In this document: piece by piece, positions 42,832-51,889 of the stretch
Position numbering within the stretch: the first letter of the stretch is position 1
How the letters are laid out: the number at the start of each line of letters is the position of its first letter
Origin: Caulobacter sp. BK020
GTDB taxonomy: Bacteria > Pseudomonadota > Alphaproteobacteria > Caulobacterales > Caulobacteraceae
Length of the DNA: 64,000 bases
NCBI RefSeq assembly: GCF_004342605.1
Contig: NZ_SLZL01000019.1
Coordinates: forward strand, 1-64,000
Direction: 5' to 3'
The notes under the pieces: model-generated
What the model was told of the DNA's origin: nothing
The model's input: the letters and a program-made list of their open reading frames with translations, nothing else
Database searches by the model: none
Translations under genes and position numbers: made by a program

Positions 42832-45800
42832 TCAGTGGAAATCCCGGCTCCGCTGCAGCCGTCCAGACGTTCGCATGCGCACCGTGGGGGCCGGGGCTTC
42901 GGGATCCTGCTTCATGCGCGCCAGCTGGGCCGACAGGTCGGTGAAGCCCTCGGCCACCACGTGGATGACGCCGTCGGCGGCCTGGACCTTGCCGTGGACG
43001 ACCAGGAACGAGGCGCTCATCACCGTGCGGCGGTGGGCATCGAAACAGTCCTTCCAGACCACTGCATTGGCCACGCCCGTCTCGTCCTCCAGGGTCAGGA
43101 ACACCACGCCCTTGGCGGTGCCCGGCCGCTGGCGGATCAGCACCAGCCCGCCCACCGAGACCTTGCGGCCGTCGCGCACGCCCTTCAGCCGCTCGGCGGG
43201 GGTGACGTTCAGCCGGTCCAGCTGGGGCCGGAAGAACCGCAGCGGATGGGCCTTCAGCGACAGGCTGGTGGTGCGGTAGTCCTCGGCCACCTGCTGGGGC
43301 AAGGCCATGGCCGGCAGGGCGACGGCGTCCTCGAACAGCGGCAGGCCGGCCAGCAGCGGCGCCTGGCTGTCGACCCGGGCCTCGCCCTTCAGCCCCTTGA
43401 CCGCCCACAGGGCGTCGCGGCGGGAGAGGCCCGCCCCGGCAAAGGCGTCGGCCTCGGCCAGCAGCTCCAGCCCGCGCTGCGAGACCCCGGCGCGGACGAA
43501 GTCGGCGGGCGTCCGGGCCCCGGTCTTTCGCGCCTCGACGATGAGCTTGGCGTCGTCTTCCTTCAGGCCCTTGACCTGTCGCAGGCCCAGGCGGACGGCC
43601 TTCCAGAACGGGCGGGTGTCGGGATTGAAGAGCTTGTCGGCTCGTACATCTCCCTTCCCCCTTGATGGGGGAAGGGTCGGGGATGGGGGTGATAGCGGTT
43701 CCGGGCGGAGCGCGGCCGTGGAGCGTCCCACCGCCGCAGTCACCCCCACCCCCAGCCCCTCCCCCATCGAGGGGGAGGGGAACTCCAGCGTGCAGTCCCA
43801 GTCGCTCGCCAGGATATCCGGGGGCCGCACCTCGACCCCGTGCTCGCGGGCGTCGCGCACCAGCTGGGCCGGCTGGTAGAAGCCCATCGGCTGGGAATTA
43901 ATCAGGGCCGCGCAGAACACGTCCGGCCAGGCCCATTTGATCCAGGCCGAGACATAGACCAGCTTGGCGAAGCTGGCCGCGTGGCTTTCCGGAAAGCCGT
44001 AGTGGCCAAAGCCCTCGATCTGCTTGAAGCAGCGCTCGGCGAAGTCGCGCTGATAGCCGCGCCGGACCATGCCTTCGACGAACTTGTCGCGATACTCGGC
44101 GGGCGTGCCCAGGTTGCGGAAGGTGGCCATGGCCTTGCGCAGGCCATCGGCCTCGTCGGGCGTGAACTTGGCGGCCTCGATGGCTAGGCTCATGGCCTGC
44201 TCCTGGAACAGCGGCACGCCGAAGGTGTTGCCCAGGATCTCCTGCAACTCGTTCTCCGGGCCGTGCTCGGGCGCGGGATGCGGCCAGTCGACGGGCTCGA
44301 CGCCGTTCTTCCGCTTCAGATAGGGATGGACCATGTCGCCCTGGATCGGCCCGGGCCGGACGATCGCCACCTCGATCACCAGGTCGTAGAACTTCCTCGG
44401 CTTCAGCCGGGGCAGCATCGACATCTGGGCCCGGCTCTCGACCTGGAAGACCCCGACGCTGTCGGCCTTGCACAGCATGTCGTAGACGCCCTCGACCTCC
44501 TTGGGCACGTCGGCCAGGTCCTGCAGCCAGTCCAGGCCGTGGTCGACGCGCAGCATCGTCATGGCCCGCTGGATGGCGGTCAGCATGCCCAGGGCCAGCA
44601 CGTCGACCTTCATCAGCTTCAGGCTGTCGATGTCGTCCTTGTCCCACTCGATGAAGGTGCGGTCCTTCATCGCCGCGTTGCCGATCGGCACGGTCTCGTC
44701 CAGCCGCCGCTTGGTCAGGACGAAGCCGCCCACGTGCTGCGACAGGTGGCGCGGGAACTGCAGCAGCTGGGTGGCCAGGGCGATGGCCCGGGCGATCTGC
44801 GGGTTCCTCGGGTCCAGGCCCGTCTGGCGGATGTGCTCGTCGGGCAGGCCGTCGCCCCAGCTGCCCCAGACGGTGTTGGCCAGGATCGCGGTGATGTCCT
44901 CGGTCAGGCCCAGGGCCTTGCCGACGTCGCGGATGGCGCTGCGCGGGCGGTAGTGGATCACCGTGCCGCAGATGGCGGCGTACTCCCGGCCATAGCGCTC
45001 ATAGACATATTGCATCACCTCCTCGCGCCGCTCGTGCTCGAAGTCGACGTCGATGTCGGGCGGCTCGCCGCGGTTTTCCGAGATGAAGCGGGTGAACAGC
45101 AGCCGGTGCTCCATGGGGTCGATCGCCGTCACCCCCAGGCAGTAGCAGACCGAGGAATTGGCGGCCGAGCCCCGCCCCTGGCACAGGATCCCCATCGCCC
45201 GCGCCTTCTGGACGATGTCGTGCACGGTGATGAAGTAGTTGGGGTAGTCCATCTTGGCGATCAGGCCCAGCTCCGTGCGGAGGTTGTCCTGGACCTTGGG
45301 CGGGACGCCGCCGGGATAGCGCCAGGCCGCCCCCTTCCAGGCCAGGTCCGTCAGGTGCTGCATCGCCGTTATGCCGGGCGGCACGGGCTCGTCCGGGTAC
45401 TGCTCCTTCAGGTGCGAGAGGTCGAAGCCGATGCGCTCGACGATCTCGACCGTGCGCTCCACCGCCCCCGGCCAGCGCTCGAACAGCCGGGCCATCTCGG
45501 CGGGCGTCTTGAGGTGGCGCTCGGCGTTGGCCTCCAGGCGAAAGCCGGCCTCGGTGATCGTGCAGCCCTCGCGGATGCAGGTCAGCACGTCCTGCAGCGG
45601 TCGCCGCTCAGGGCCGTGATAGAGCACGTCGTTGGTGGCGACCATCGGGGCGCGGGCCTCGCGCGCCAGTTCGTCCAGCCGCGTCAGGCGCCTGAGGTCC
45701 TGGGCGGCGTAGGCCCGGCTGGCGGCCAGCCAGACCCGGCCGCGCAGCGCGCCGGCCATGCGAGCCAGGTCGGCCTCGAAGGCCTCGTCCAGCCGGGCCG

Positions 45801-46185
45801 GCGGCACGACCAGGGCCAGCTGGCCGTCGGCGTGCTCCAGGAAGTCCTTCCAGGACAGGTGGCACTCGCCCTTCTCCGCCCGGCGCTGGCCCACGGTCAG
45901 CAGGCGGGTCAGACGGGCGAAGGCCTCGCGGTCGGACGGGTAGACCAGCAGGCTGGGCGTGCCGTCCATGAAGTCCAGCCGGCAGCCGGTCAGGGCGCGG
46001 ATGTCCAGGTCCTTGGCCGCCGTCCAGGCCCGCACCACCCCGGCCAGGCTGTTGCGGTCGACGACGCCCACGGCGCTCAGGCCCAGGGCCTGGCCGGTCA
46101 GCATCAGCTCCTGGGCGTGGGAGGCCCCGCGCAGGAACGAGAAGTTGGTGGTGGCCTGGAGTTCGGCGTAGGCGGGGGTTTTCAT
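42832..46185 (-). CDS. dnaE2: Error-prone DNA polymerase DnaE2 (ImuC)
   Basis: A 1117-residue C-family polymerase of the SOS mutasome that performs lesion bypass with ImuA and ImuB. N-terminal PHP domain ([20 protein letters not shown]), polymerase Asp pair in [16 protein letters not shown] near residue 375, further catalytic KVDVLALGM, helix-hairpin-helix ([17 protein letters not shown]) and OB fold ([18 protein letters not shown]); it ends SRDFH. It is about 30-60 residues longer than usual because a 129-nt palindromic repeat is inserted in frame around residues 802-845. The insertion lies between TLE and the linker before the HhH domain, probably a surface loop. ATG 46185 is the family start. 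Third gene of imuA-imuB-dnaE2. Confidence 0.95.
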   Translation of the reverse strand: MKTPAYAELQATTNFSFLRGASHAQELMLTGQALGLSAVGVVDRNSLAGVVRAWTAAKDLDIRALTGCRLDFMDGTPSLLVYPSDREAFARLTRLLTVGQRRAEKGECHLSWKDFLEHADGQLALVVPPARLDEAFEADLARMAGALRGRVWLAASRAYAAQDLRRLTRLDELAREARAPMVATNDVLYHGPERRPLQDVLTCIREGCTITEAGFRLEANAERHLKTPAEMARLFERWPGAVERTVEIVERIGFDLSHLKEQYPDEPVPPGITAMQHLTDLAWKGAAWRYPGGVPPKVQDNLRTELGLIAKMDYPNYFITVHDIVQKARAMGILCQGRGSAANSSVCYCLGVTAIDPMEHRLLFTRFISENRGEPPDIDVDFEHERREEVMQYVYERYGREYAAICGTVIHYRPRSAIRDVGKALGLTEDITAILANTVWGSWGDGLPDEHIRQTGLDPRNPQIARAIALATQLLQFPRHLSQHVGGFVLTKRRLDETVPIGNAAMKDRTFIEWDKDDIDSLKLMKVDVLALGMLTAIQRAMTMLRVDHGLDWLQDLADVPKEVEGVYDMLCKADSVGVFQVESRAQMSMLPRLKPRKFYDLVIEVAIVRPGPIQGDMVHPYLKRKNGVEPVDWPHPAPEHGPENELQEILGNTFGVPLFQEQAMSLAIEAAKFTPDEADGLRKAMATFRNLGTPAEYRDKFVEGMVRRGYQRDFAERCFKQIEGFGHYGFPESHAASFAKLVYVSAWIKWAWPDVFCAALINSQPMGFYQPAQLVRDAREHGVEVRPPDILASDWDCTLEFPSPSMGEGLGVGVTAAVGRSTAALRPEPLSPPSPTLPPSRGKGDVRADKLFNPDTRPFWKAVRLGLRQVKGLKEDDAKLIVEARKTGARTPADFVRAGVSQRGLELLAEADAFAGAGLSRRDALWAVKGLKGEARVDSQAPLLAGLPLFEDAVALPAMALPQQVAEDYRTTSLSLKAHPLRFFRPQLDRLNVTPAERLKGVRDGRKVSVGGLVLIRQRPGTAKGVVFLTLEDETGVANAVVWKDCFDAHRRTVMSASFLVVHGKVQAADGVIHVVAEGFTDLSAQLARMKQDPEAPAPTVRMRTSGRLQRSRDFH
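43652..43780. repeat. Palindromic repeat inserted in frame within dnaE2
   Basis: Two imperfect inverted 41-nt arms (43652-43692 and 43740-43780) around 47 nt; each arm also holds its own hairpin (CCCCCTTGATGGGGG and CCCCCATCGAGGGGG). The total of 129 nt equals 43 codons and keeps the dnaE2 frame, encoding a low-complexity Pro/Ser/Gly/Arg segment. The style matches the intergenic repeats elsewhere in the window. Confidence 0.85.
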
Positions 46186-46187
46186 GG

Positions 46188-46313
46188 GCGCACACTTGCC
46201 CCCTCCGGGCCTTCGGCCCTCCTCCCCCATAGGGGGAAGAGCCCTTCGGGCGAGGCTTCGCCCCCTATGGGGGCGGACAGGCGGCGAAGCCGCCAGGTGG
46301 GGGCAAGTGCGCC
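46188..46313. repeat. Family C palindromic repeat filling the imuB-dnaE2 gap
   Basis: Outer arms CACTTGCCCCC (46194-46204) and GGGGGCAAGTG (46299-46309) enclose several G+C-rich hairpins. The element occupies almost the whole gap between the imuB stop (46315) and the dnaE2 start (46185). The closest relative is at 59394-59503, which has the same outer arms. Confidence 0.85.
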
Positions 46314-46314
46314 G

Positions 46315-47997
46315 CTACCCGAACAGGCCATGCAACCACCACTTCGGGACCGTCTCCCCGTCGCCGTACAGCCCGGCCCGGAAGATCCAGAAGCGCTCGC
46401 CCGTCTCGTCCTCCACCCGGTAATAGTCGCGCACCTTGCCCGGCCCGGCCTCGTCGAAGGCCTTGCGCCACCATTCCTGGCCGATCCGTTCGGGTCCCTC
46501 GGCCAGGCGCACCCGACGCGACTTGCCGCGCCAGCGGAACTGGACCGGCGGGTCGTCGGGCAGCTTGGCCGTCACCTCGATCGCCTCGGGACGACGCAGC
46601 AGGCGGGCGGGCCGGGGGCGGTCCGGATCCCAGGCGTCTTCGGACGGCGGGTCCAGCGGCGCGCGACGGACCACCGCGCGTTCCGGCACGTGGCTCTGAT
46701 GCGGATCGGCCCGCCACACCCGGTCCTGGCCCAGGCGGTTGACCAGCCGGTCGACCAGCGGCGCCAGGCCCTCCCCCAGGCCGACGCCTCCTTTCAGGTC
46801 GATATCGTCGGCGTCCAGACCGCGTTGCGCGCTCGACAGCGGCTCGACCTCGGCGGCCCACAGGGTGACGACCTCGATCCCGAAGCCCGGATCCACCGTG
46901 TCCAGCTTCGGCTTCAGCAGCTTGGCGATCCGGGCGGCGTCGCGGCCGGGGCGCGACAGGCCGGCCCGCACCGGCTGGTCCTTGCCGTCCAGTCGGTGAA
47001 AGACCAGCTCGAACCGCCGCGCGCCCCGCCCCTCGGCCTCCAGCCGGGCGCACAGCAGGGCGCAGATGTCGCCAGTGACCCGCTCCAGGTCGGACAGGGC
47101 GCTGATCGGCTCGAAGAAGGCCAGGCGGTCGAACCATGGGGTGGCGGGGCGACGGAACACCAGGGCCTCGCGGGCCGCGCCCAGGGCCTGGTCCAGGCGC
47201 AGCACCGTCGAGAGCCCGAACCGCCGGGCCAGCTGGGCGCGCGGCAGGGCCAGCAGCTGGCCGACCTGGAACAGGCCCAGGCGCGGCAGCTGGGCCTGGG
47301 CCGCCTCGTCCAGCCGCAGAGCCGCCACCGGCAGCGGGGCCAGCAGCGGGGCCTGGCCGCCGGTCGGGGCGATCGTGCGATCCTTGGCGTAGCGGGCCAG
47401 GGCCCAGGCCGCGCCGGGGGTGTCGGCGATCGCCCCCCGGGCCGGCGCGCCCCAGCGCTCCAGCCGCGCCAGCAGGTCGTCCAGCATGGCCGCCTCGCCG
47501 CCCCACAGGTGCGAGACGCCCTCGACGTCGAGGAACAGGCCGTCCAGCCCGTCGATGGCCACGGCCGGCGAGAAGCGCACGCACCAGTCGCAGAGGATCT
47601 CCAGCGCCGCGCGGTCGCCGTCGGGGTCGTAATCGGCGGTCAGCAGGTCCGGGACCAGGGCCGCGGCGTCGGCCGCCTTCTGGCCGACATGCAGGCCCAG
47701 GGCCGCGGCCGCGTCGTCGACGGCGGCCAGCCGGCGGGTCCCGCCCTCGGCGGCGACCAGGGCCAGCGGCGGGGGCGGTCCCCCTCCGGCCCCTTCGGGG
47801 CCACCTCCCCCAGAGGGGGAGGATCTAGGCGGCGTTGGCTGCTCCCCCTCTGGGGGAGCTGTCGGCGAAGCCGACTGAGGGGGCTGCTCCCCCTCTGGGG
47901 GAGCTGTCGGCGAAGCCGACTGAGGGGGCCGGGGCTGCTTCCGCCGCCACGTCGTGATCGGCCAATTTCGACACCAGACGGAAAGGATGCGGGCCAT
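46315..47997 (-). CDS. imuB: Y-family polymerase-like mutasome protein ImuB
   Basis: A 560-residue catalytically inactive Y-family homologue that connects ImuA and DnaE2 with the sliding clamp. It starts MARILSVWCRNWPITTWRRK (ATG 47997). The palm/finger core resumes at LALVAAEGGTRRLAAVDDAA, followed by VAIDGLDGLFLDVEGVSHLW, where the active-site acids of true Y-polymerases are not conserved, as is known for ImuB. Between residues about 22 and 76 an insertion of repeat-derived sequence separates the first strand from the second: two exact 15-residue copies (PPQSASPTAPPEGEQ) plus a Gly/Pro-rich tract. The frame is intact; effect on folding unknown. It overlaps imuA by 173 nt. Confidence 0.92.
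   Translation of the reverse strand: MARILSVWCRNWPITTWRRKQPRPPQSASPTAPPEGEQPPQSASPTAPPEGEQPTPPRSSPSGGGGPEGAGGGPPPPLALVAAEGGTRRLAAVDDAAAALGLHVGQKAADAAALVPDLLTADYDPDGDRAALEILCDWCVRFSPAVAIDGLDGLFLDVEGVSHLWGGEAAMLDDLLARLERWGAPARGAIADTPGAAWALARYAKDRTIAPTGGQAPLLAPLPVAALRLDEAAQAQLPRLGLFQVGQLLALPRAQLARRFGLSTVLRLDQALGAAREALVFRRPATPWFDRLAFFEPISALSDLERVTGDICALLCARLEAEGRGARRFELVFHRLDGKDQPVRAGLSRPGRDAARIAKLLKPKLDTVDPGFGIEVVTLWAAEVEPLSSAQRGLDADDIDLKGGVGLGEGLAPLVDRLVNRLGQDRVWRADPHQSHVPERAVVRRAPLDPPSEDAWDPDRPRPARLLRRPEAIEVTAKLPDDPPVQFRWRGKSRRVRLAEGPERIGQEWWRKAFDEAGPGKVRDYYRVEDETGERFWIFRAGLYGDGETVPKWWLHGLFG
47775..47926. repeat. Repeat insertion with exact 45-bp tandem duplication in the imuA/imuB overlap
   Basis: A 45-bp unit (47837-47881 and 47882-47926) containing CTCCCCCTCTGGGGGAG is duplicated without mismatch. 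Since 45 is divisible by three, both overlapping genes remain open: 15-residue repeats appear in imuB (PPQSASPTAPPEGEQ) and in imuA (APSVGFADSSPRGGA). The flanking 47775-47836 carries another partial copy of the same hairpin type. Related to the family C copy at 51771-51873. Confidence 0.9.
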
Positions 47998-48706
47998 CGG
48001 CGGCCTCCGCTTGTTCGAGGATCCAGGCGCCGGGACGCCCGCCCCGGCAACGTTCCAGTTCGACCCGCCAGCGCGGCGGGCCCAAATCTGGCAGGCCCAG
48101 GCCCGGCAGGCCGGGCGGCGGCTGGCTGGGAGCAGCGGCGATGCGCCAGCGGGTCTGGGCGGCCGCGCCGGAGACCTCCCGGATCTTGCCCGCCGCCCCG
48201 CCATAAGGCCGTCTTCGCAGCAGCACCCCGGTCGCGCCGCGCCGCTCGCAGGCCAGCTGCAGGCGGCGGCCGGCCTTGAGGTCCGGACTTTCCGCCTCGC
48301 CGATCGCGGCGGCGACCCCGACCGTGGCCAGGGCGTCCTCCAGCACCGACAGCACCTCGGCCTCGTCCCGGGCCCTGACCTGGATCAGGCGGCCGGTGGG
48401 AAAGCCCAGCCCAGCCAGGCCCGGCGCATGCAGGTCGGCGCGCCGCATCACCCAGACCACCGCGCCCCGGGCGGCCAGCGGCCGCAGCATCAGGGCCGAG
48501 AACGCGGCCGGCGCCGCGCTGGTCTCCTCCTCCAGTCCAGCCCCGCCCACCTCGTGCCAGCCGCCGCGCGGCAGGCCGCCGGCCGGGAAGCAGCCGTCGA
48601 TGCGCGGATCGCCGAACGGCAGGACGGAAGGCGGAGTCCGAGTCCCCGCCTCCAGGGCGGCGATCTGGGCTCTCAAAGCCGAAAGGGCGGGCTTCGCCCC
48701 GGCCAT
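47825..48706 (-). CDS. imuA: Mutasome accessory protein ImuA
   Basis: A 293-residue RecA-like protein of the SOS mutasome. The core contains FGDPRIDGCFPAGGLPRGGW (a degenerate Walker A without Lys), VVWVMRRADLHAPGLAGLGF and LERCRGGRPGAWILE. ATG 48706 (MAGAKPALSAL) is preferred: GGGAG lies 9 nt before it, while a GTG at 48712 is too close to the site. The native protein probably ended soon after PFRLVSKLADHDVAAEA; the last 30 or so residues are two tandem 15-residue copies read from the repeat insertion shared with imuB. First gene of the operon, behind a LexA box. Confidence 0.9.
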   Translation of the reverse strand: MAGAKPALSALRAQIAALEAGTRTPPSVLPFGDPRIDGCFPAGGLPRGGWHEVGGAGLEEETSAAPAAFSALMLRPLAARGAVVWVMRRADLHAPGLAGLGFPTGRLIQVRARDEAEVLSVLEDALATVGVAAAIGEAESPDLKAGRRLQLACERRGATGVLLRRRPYGGAAGKIREVSGAAAQTRWRIAAAPSQPPPGLPGLGLPDLGPPRWRVELERCRGGRPGAWILEQAEAADGPHPFRLVSKLADHDVAAEAAPAPSVGFADSSPRGGAAPSVGFADSSPRGGAANAA

Positions 48707-48731
48707 CTCCACACACTCCCAAGGAACACAT

Positions 48732-48746
48732 GTTCCACTTTTGTTC
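48732..48746 (-). promoter_or_regulatory. LexA (SOS) box of the imuA-imuB-dnaE2 operon
   Basis: GTTC-N7-GTTC (GTTC at 48732-48735 and 48743-48746) is the exact alphaproteobacterial LexA recognition pattern, 26 nt upstream of imuA. It fits known SOS control of imuABC in Caulobacter. Seen on the plus strand, it lies in the region between imuA and the divergent glycosylase gene and could also affect that gene. Confidence 0.88.
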
Positions 48747-48878
48747 TGATCTTCCCGGCTTGGAGAGTCAAGTCGGGCCCGTCATGGTGCGTCAAACGGC
48801 CGTGAGCCCGGCCCCTGCCTCCGGAACCCCCATGCCCTTTCGGCGCGCCCCGTTCGCCCGTCGCGGCGAGATCGCCCG

Positions 48879-49472
48879 ATGACCTCGCCGCTGGCGCGCG
48901 CCGAGCTGCCGGTCGACACGGTCGCCCTCGCCCGCTTTCTGATCGGCAAGGTGGTGGTGCGGGAAACACCCGAAGGCGTGGTCAGCGGCGCCATCGTCGA
49001 GACCGAGGCCTATGTGGTCGGCGACGCCGCCGGCCATGCGTTCCGGGGCGCGACGCCGCGGACGCGCTCGCTGTTCCTCGAGCCCGGACACGCCTACGTC
49101 TATCTCAACTACGGAACCTCGTGGATGCTGAACGTCTCGAGCGAGGCGGCCGGAACCGGGGCCGGCGTCCTGATCCGCGCGCTGCAACCGCTGGAAGGGA
49201 TCGCCGTCATGCAGCGCAATCGCGGGACCGGCCGGCTGCGCGACCTGGCGCGAGGCCCAGGCAGGCTGGCCCAGGCGCTGGGGATCCAGGCCTGGGCCGA
49301 CGGGCTGGACCTGTGCCGCAAAGGCCCGCTCTGGCTCGCCCATGGCGACCGGGAGGCCGGCGAGATCGGACAAAGCCTCCGGATCGGGATTTCGAAGGAA
49401 GCCGACCGCGTCCTGCGCTTCTACCGTCGAGACAGCCCCTTCGTCAGCGGCCCAAGGGCGCTGAACACCTGA
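48879..49472 (+). CDS. DNA-3-methyladenine glycosylase (AAG/MPG family)
   Basis: A 197-residue monofunctional glycosylase that removes alkylated purines. Motifs: ARFLIGKVVVRETPEG near residue 18, the catalytic-Glu segment IVETEAYVVGD near residue 40, HAFRGATPRTRSLF and HAYVYLNYGTSWMLNVSS near residue 70, and RGPGRLAQALGI-type substrate loop near residue 125. Length is normal. It is divergent from the imu operon with 172 bp between, forming a small DNA-repair island. Confidence 0.94.
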   Translation: MTSPLARAELPVDTVALARFLIGKVVVRETPEGVVSGAIVETEAYVVGDAAGHAFRGATPRTRSLFLEPGHAYVYLNYGTSWMLNVSSEAAGTGAGVLIRALQPLEGIAVMQRNRGTGRLRDLARGPGRLAQALGIQAWADGLDLCRKGPLWLAHGDREAGEIGQSLRIGISKEADRVLRFYRRDSPFVSGPRALNT

Positions 49473-49496
49473 CCGCTCGTCCCTGGACGCCCCCCC

Positions 49497-49868
49497 CTAG
49501 AACCGCGCGGTCTTGCGCCACCACTGGCTGACCAGCATCGGTCCCAACGCGGCGCTGATCCCGCAGGCGTCGGCCAGCAGGTCGAACCACGAGGCGTCGC
49601 GATGGACGATCGGCAGGGCCTGGAGCACCTCGATCGCCCCGCCGAAGGCCAGCAGCACCAGGCCGACCCGATGCAGCCGGCTCTGCGGCAGGGCCAGGCT
49701 GGCCAGGATGCTCAGCACATAGAAGACCAGGAAGTGCTTGGCCTTGTCCCAGGGGATCAGGCCCAGGCTGTCGTTGTCCGGCAGCAGGGCCTTGGCCAGG
49801 GCGAAGGCCGACGCGGCCAGGAAGACGATGAAGACCAGGCGGTTGATCTTGCGGGCGCGAAGGGACAT
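49497..49868 (-). CDS. VanZ-like small membrane protein
   Basis: A 123-residue protein with about four hydrophobic segments. The pattern LIPWDKAKHFLVFYVLSILA, then GGAIEVLQALPIVHRDASWF and DLLADACG, is the VanZ-family signature (Asp-Lys-His, Glu-Gln and Asp-Asn/Asp positions). VanZ-like proteins affect envelope or glycopeptide sensitivity in some species, but most have no known role. Ribosome-binding site CCAGGAG before ATG 49868. It converges with the glycosylase gene, 24 nt apart. Confidence 0.82.
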   Translation of the reverse strand: MSLRARKINRLVFIVFLAASAFALAKALLPDNDSLGLIPWDKAKHFLVFYVLSILASLALPQSRLHRVGLVLLAFGGAIEVLQALPIVHRDASWFDLLADACGISAALGPMLVSQWWRKTARF

Positions 49869-49979
49869 CGGGGCTCCTGGCTGGTGTCCAGCACCTAGCC
49901 GGTCCGGTGAGGCTTGAAAATGGCCAGGCGCGGACTTCGCCATATCCCCTCGCCAGGTGCACGGCTTCTGCACCCCGAT

Positions 49980-50143
49980 CCCTCTCCCCTTGCGGGAGAG
50001 GGTGGCGGTCCGGAGGACCGTCGGGTGAGGGGTCGCACGAACGCAAACGCCGCGCCCAGCGGTCAGGCTGGACGCGGCGTCTACTTCTGAGAGACCCCTC
50101 ATCCGTCGGCTGCGCCGACACCTTCTCCCGCAAGGGGAGAAGG
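49980..50143. repeat. Family D palindromic repeat between vanZ-like gene and serA
   Basis: Outer hairpins CCTCTCCCCTTGCGGGAGAGG and the related CCTTCTCCCGCAAGGGGAG are joined by inverted segments (GTGAGGGGTC with GACCCCTCA), so the whole element is a long imperfect palindrome. Its right end lies 10 nt past the serA stop and can serve as a terminator-like hairpin for serA. The 49869-50152 gap holds nothing else. Confidence 0.8.
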
Positions 50144-50152
50144 AAGACGTCA

Positions 50153-51733
50153 TCAGAACGTCAGGGCGCGGGCTTCCTTGACGTGCGGCAGGGCCTGGAT
50201 CTTGGCCAGCAGGGCCTCGTCCGGGGCCTGGTCGACGCCGACCAGGGCGATGGCGTCCTCGTCGGCCGAGACGCGACCCAGGTTGAAGGTGGCGATGTTG
50301 ACGCCCGCCTCGCCCAGCAGCATGCCCAGGGCGCCGATGAAGCCAGGCTTGTCCAGGTTGTTGATGTACAGCATGGCCGGCGAGAAGCCGGCGTCCAGCT
50401 CCATGCCCTTGACCTCGACGATGCGCGGCGCGCCGGCGATCACCGTGCCGGCGAAGGCGCGCTTGCCCTTCTCGGTGGTGATGGTAATGCGCATCAGGCT
50501 GTCATAAGTGGGGCTGACCTCCTGGCGGCTTTCGGAGACAGTGATCCCGCGCTCCTTGGCCACGGCCGGGGCGGAGACCATGTTGATCTCGGCCAGCATC
50601 GGCTTGAGGATCCCGGCCAGGGCGGCCGAGGTCATCGGCTTGACGTTGAGGTTGGCGACCTCGCCCTCGAAGGCGATGTCGATGGCCTTGACCCCGAAGT
50701 CGACCATCTGGCCGGCCAGGGCGCCGATCTTCTCGGCCAAGGCCACGAACGGCTTCAGCTTGGGGGCTTCTTCCGCGGTGATCGAGGGGCTGTTCAGCGC
50801 GTTGGTGACGGCGCCGGTCAGCAGGTAGTCGCTGACCTGCTCGGCGACCTGCAGGGCCACGTTCTCCTGGGCTTCGGTGGTGCTGGCGCCCAGGTGCGGG
50901 GTGGCCACCACCTTGTCCGAGCCGAACAGCGGGTTTTCCTTGGCCGGCTCGGTGACGAACACGTCGAAGGCCGCGCCGCCCACGTGGCCTTCGTCCAGCA
51001 GCTTGCGCAGGGCGACCTCGTCGACCAGGCCGCCGCGGGCGCAGTTGACGATCAGCACGCCCTTCTTGGTCTTGGCCAGGTTCTCGGCCGACAGGATGTT
51101 GCGGGTCTTGTCGGTCAGCGGGGTGTGGAGGGTGATGACGTCGGCGCGGGCCAGCAGGTCTTCCAGCTCGACCTTCTCGACGCCCATCTCGATGGCGCGC
51201 TCGGGGCTCAGGAAGGGGTCGTAGGCCACGACCTTCATCTTCAGGCCCAGGGCGCGGTCGGCGACGATGCCGCCGATGTTGCCGGCCCCGATCAGGCCCA
51301 GGGTCTTGGCGTAGAGCTCCACGCCCATGAAGCGGTTCTTCTCCCACTTGCCGGCCTGGGTCGAGGCGTCGGCGGCGGGCAACTGGCGGGCCAGGGCGAA
51401 CATCATCGCGATGGCGTGCTCGGCCGTGGTGATCGAGTTGCCGAACGGAGTGTTCATCACCACGATGCCCTTGGCCGTGGCGGCCGGGATGTCGACATTG
51501 TCGACGCCGATGCCGGCCCGGGCGATGACCTGCAGCTTGTGGGCGGCGGCGATCACGTCCTTGTCGAGCTTGGCGCCCGAGCGGATGGCGATGCCGTCAT
51601 AGTCGCCGATCACGGCGATCAGTTCGTCCTTCGACAGGCCGGTCTTGATGTCGAAGGCGACGCCGCGGTTCTTGAAGATGTCGACGGCGGCGGGGGAAAG
51701 CTTGTCGGCGATGAGGACGCGGGGAGCGGTCAT
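50153..51733 (-). CDS. serA: D-3-phosphoglycerate dehydrogenase
   Basis: A 526-residue enzyme of the long bacterial type that catalyses the first step of serine synthesis. Substrate domain, then Rossmann LIGAGNIGGIVADRALG near residue 146; catalytic Arg in NCARGGLVDE, Glu, and His in PHLGASTTEAQENVA near residue 280. The intervening domain and a C-terminal ACT domain (MLYINNLDKPGFIGALGMLL) allow serine feedback control. It follows serC on the same strand, with a family C repeat in the gap. Confidence 0.97.
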   Translation of the reverse strand: MTAPRVLIADKLSPAAVDIFKNRGVAFDIKTGLSKDELIAVIGDYDGIAIRSGAKLDKDVIAAAHKLQVIARAGIGVDNVDIPAATAKGIVVMNTPFGNSITTAEHAIAMMFALARQLPAADASTQAGKWEKNRFMGVELYAKTLGLIGAGNIGGIVADRALGLKMKVVAYDPFLSPERAIEMGVEKVELEDLLARADVITLHTPLTDKTRNILSAENLAKTKKGVLIVNCARGGLVDEVALRKLLDEGHVGGAAFDVFVTEPAKENPLFGSDKVVATPHLGASTTEAQENVALQVAEQVSDYLLTGAVTNALNSPSITAEEAPKLKPFVALAEKIGALAGQMVDFGVKAIDIAFEGEVANLNVKPMTSAALAGILKPMLAEINMVSAPAVAKERGITVSESRQEVSPTYDSLMRITITTEKGKRAFAGTVIAGAPRIVEVKGMELDAGFSPAMLYINNLDKPGFIGALGMLLGEAGVNIATFNLGRVSADEDAIALVGVDQAPDEALLAKIQALPHVKEARALTF

Positions 51734-51770
51734 GTGTGCGATTCCTTGCGGAGAATTTCGTGCGTGGGAA

Positions 51771-51873
51771 AGCCCCCTCAGTCGCTCCGCGACAGCTCCC
51801 CCAGAGGGGGAGCATCTAGCTCGGCGATCCTCCCCCTCTGGGGGAGGTGGCGGCGAAGCCGACGGAGGGGGCT
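51771..51873. repeat. Family C palindromic repeat between serC and serA
   Basis: Two CTCCCCC-AGAG/CTCT-GGGGGAG hairpins are bracketed by AGCCCCCTC and GAGGGGGCT, giving an overall inverted repeat of about 103 nt. The hairpin core is the same as in the imuA/imuB duplication. It lies in the serC-serA gap. Confidence 0.85.
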
Positions 51874-51889
51874 CTAGGGCGCTAAGCTG

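Noticed and set aside
47775..47926. CRISPR-like tandem repeat
   Set aside because: Only two 45-bp units with no spacers between them, and no cas genes; it is a tandem duplication of a palindromic element inside coding sequence.
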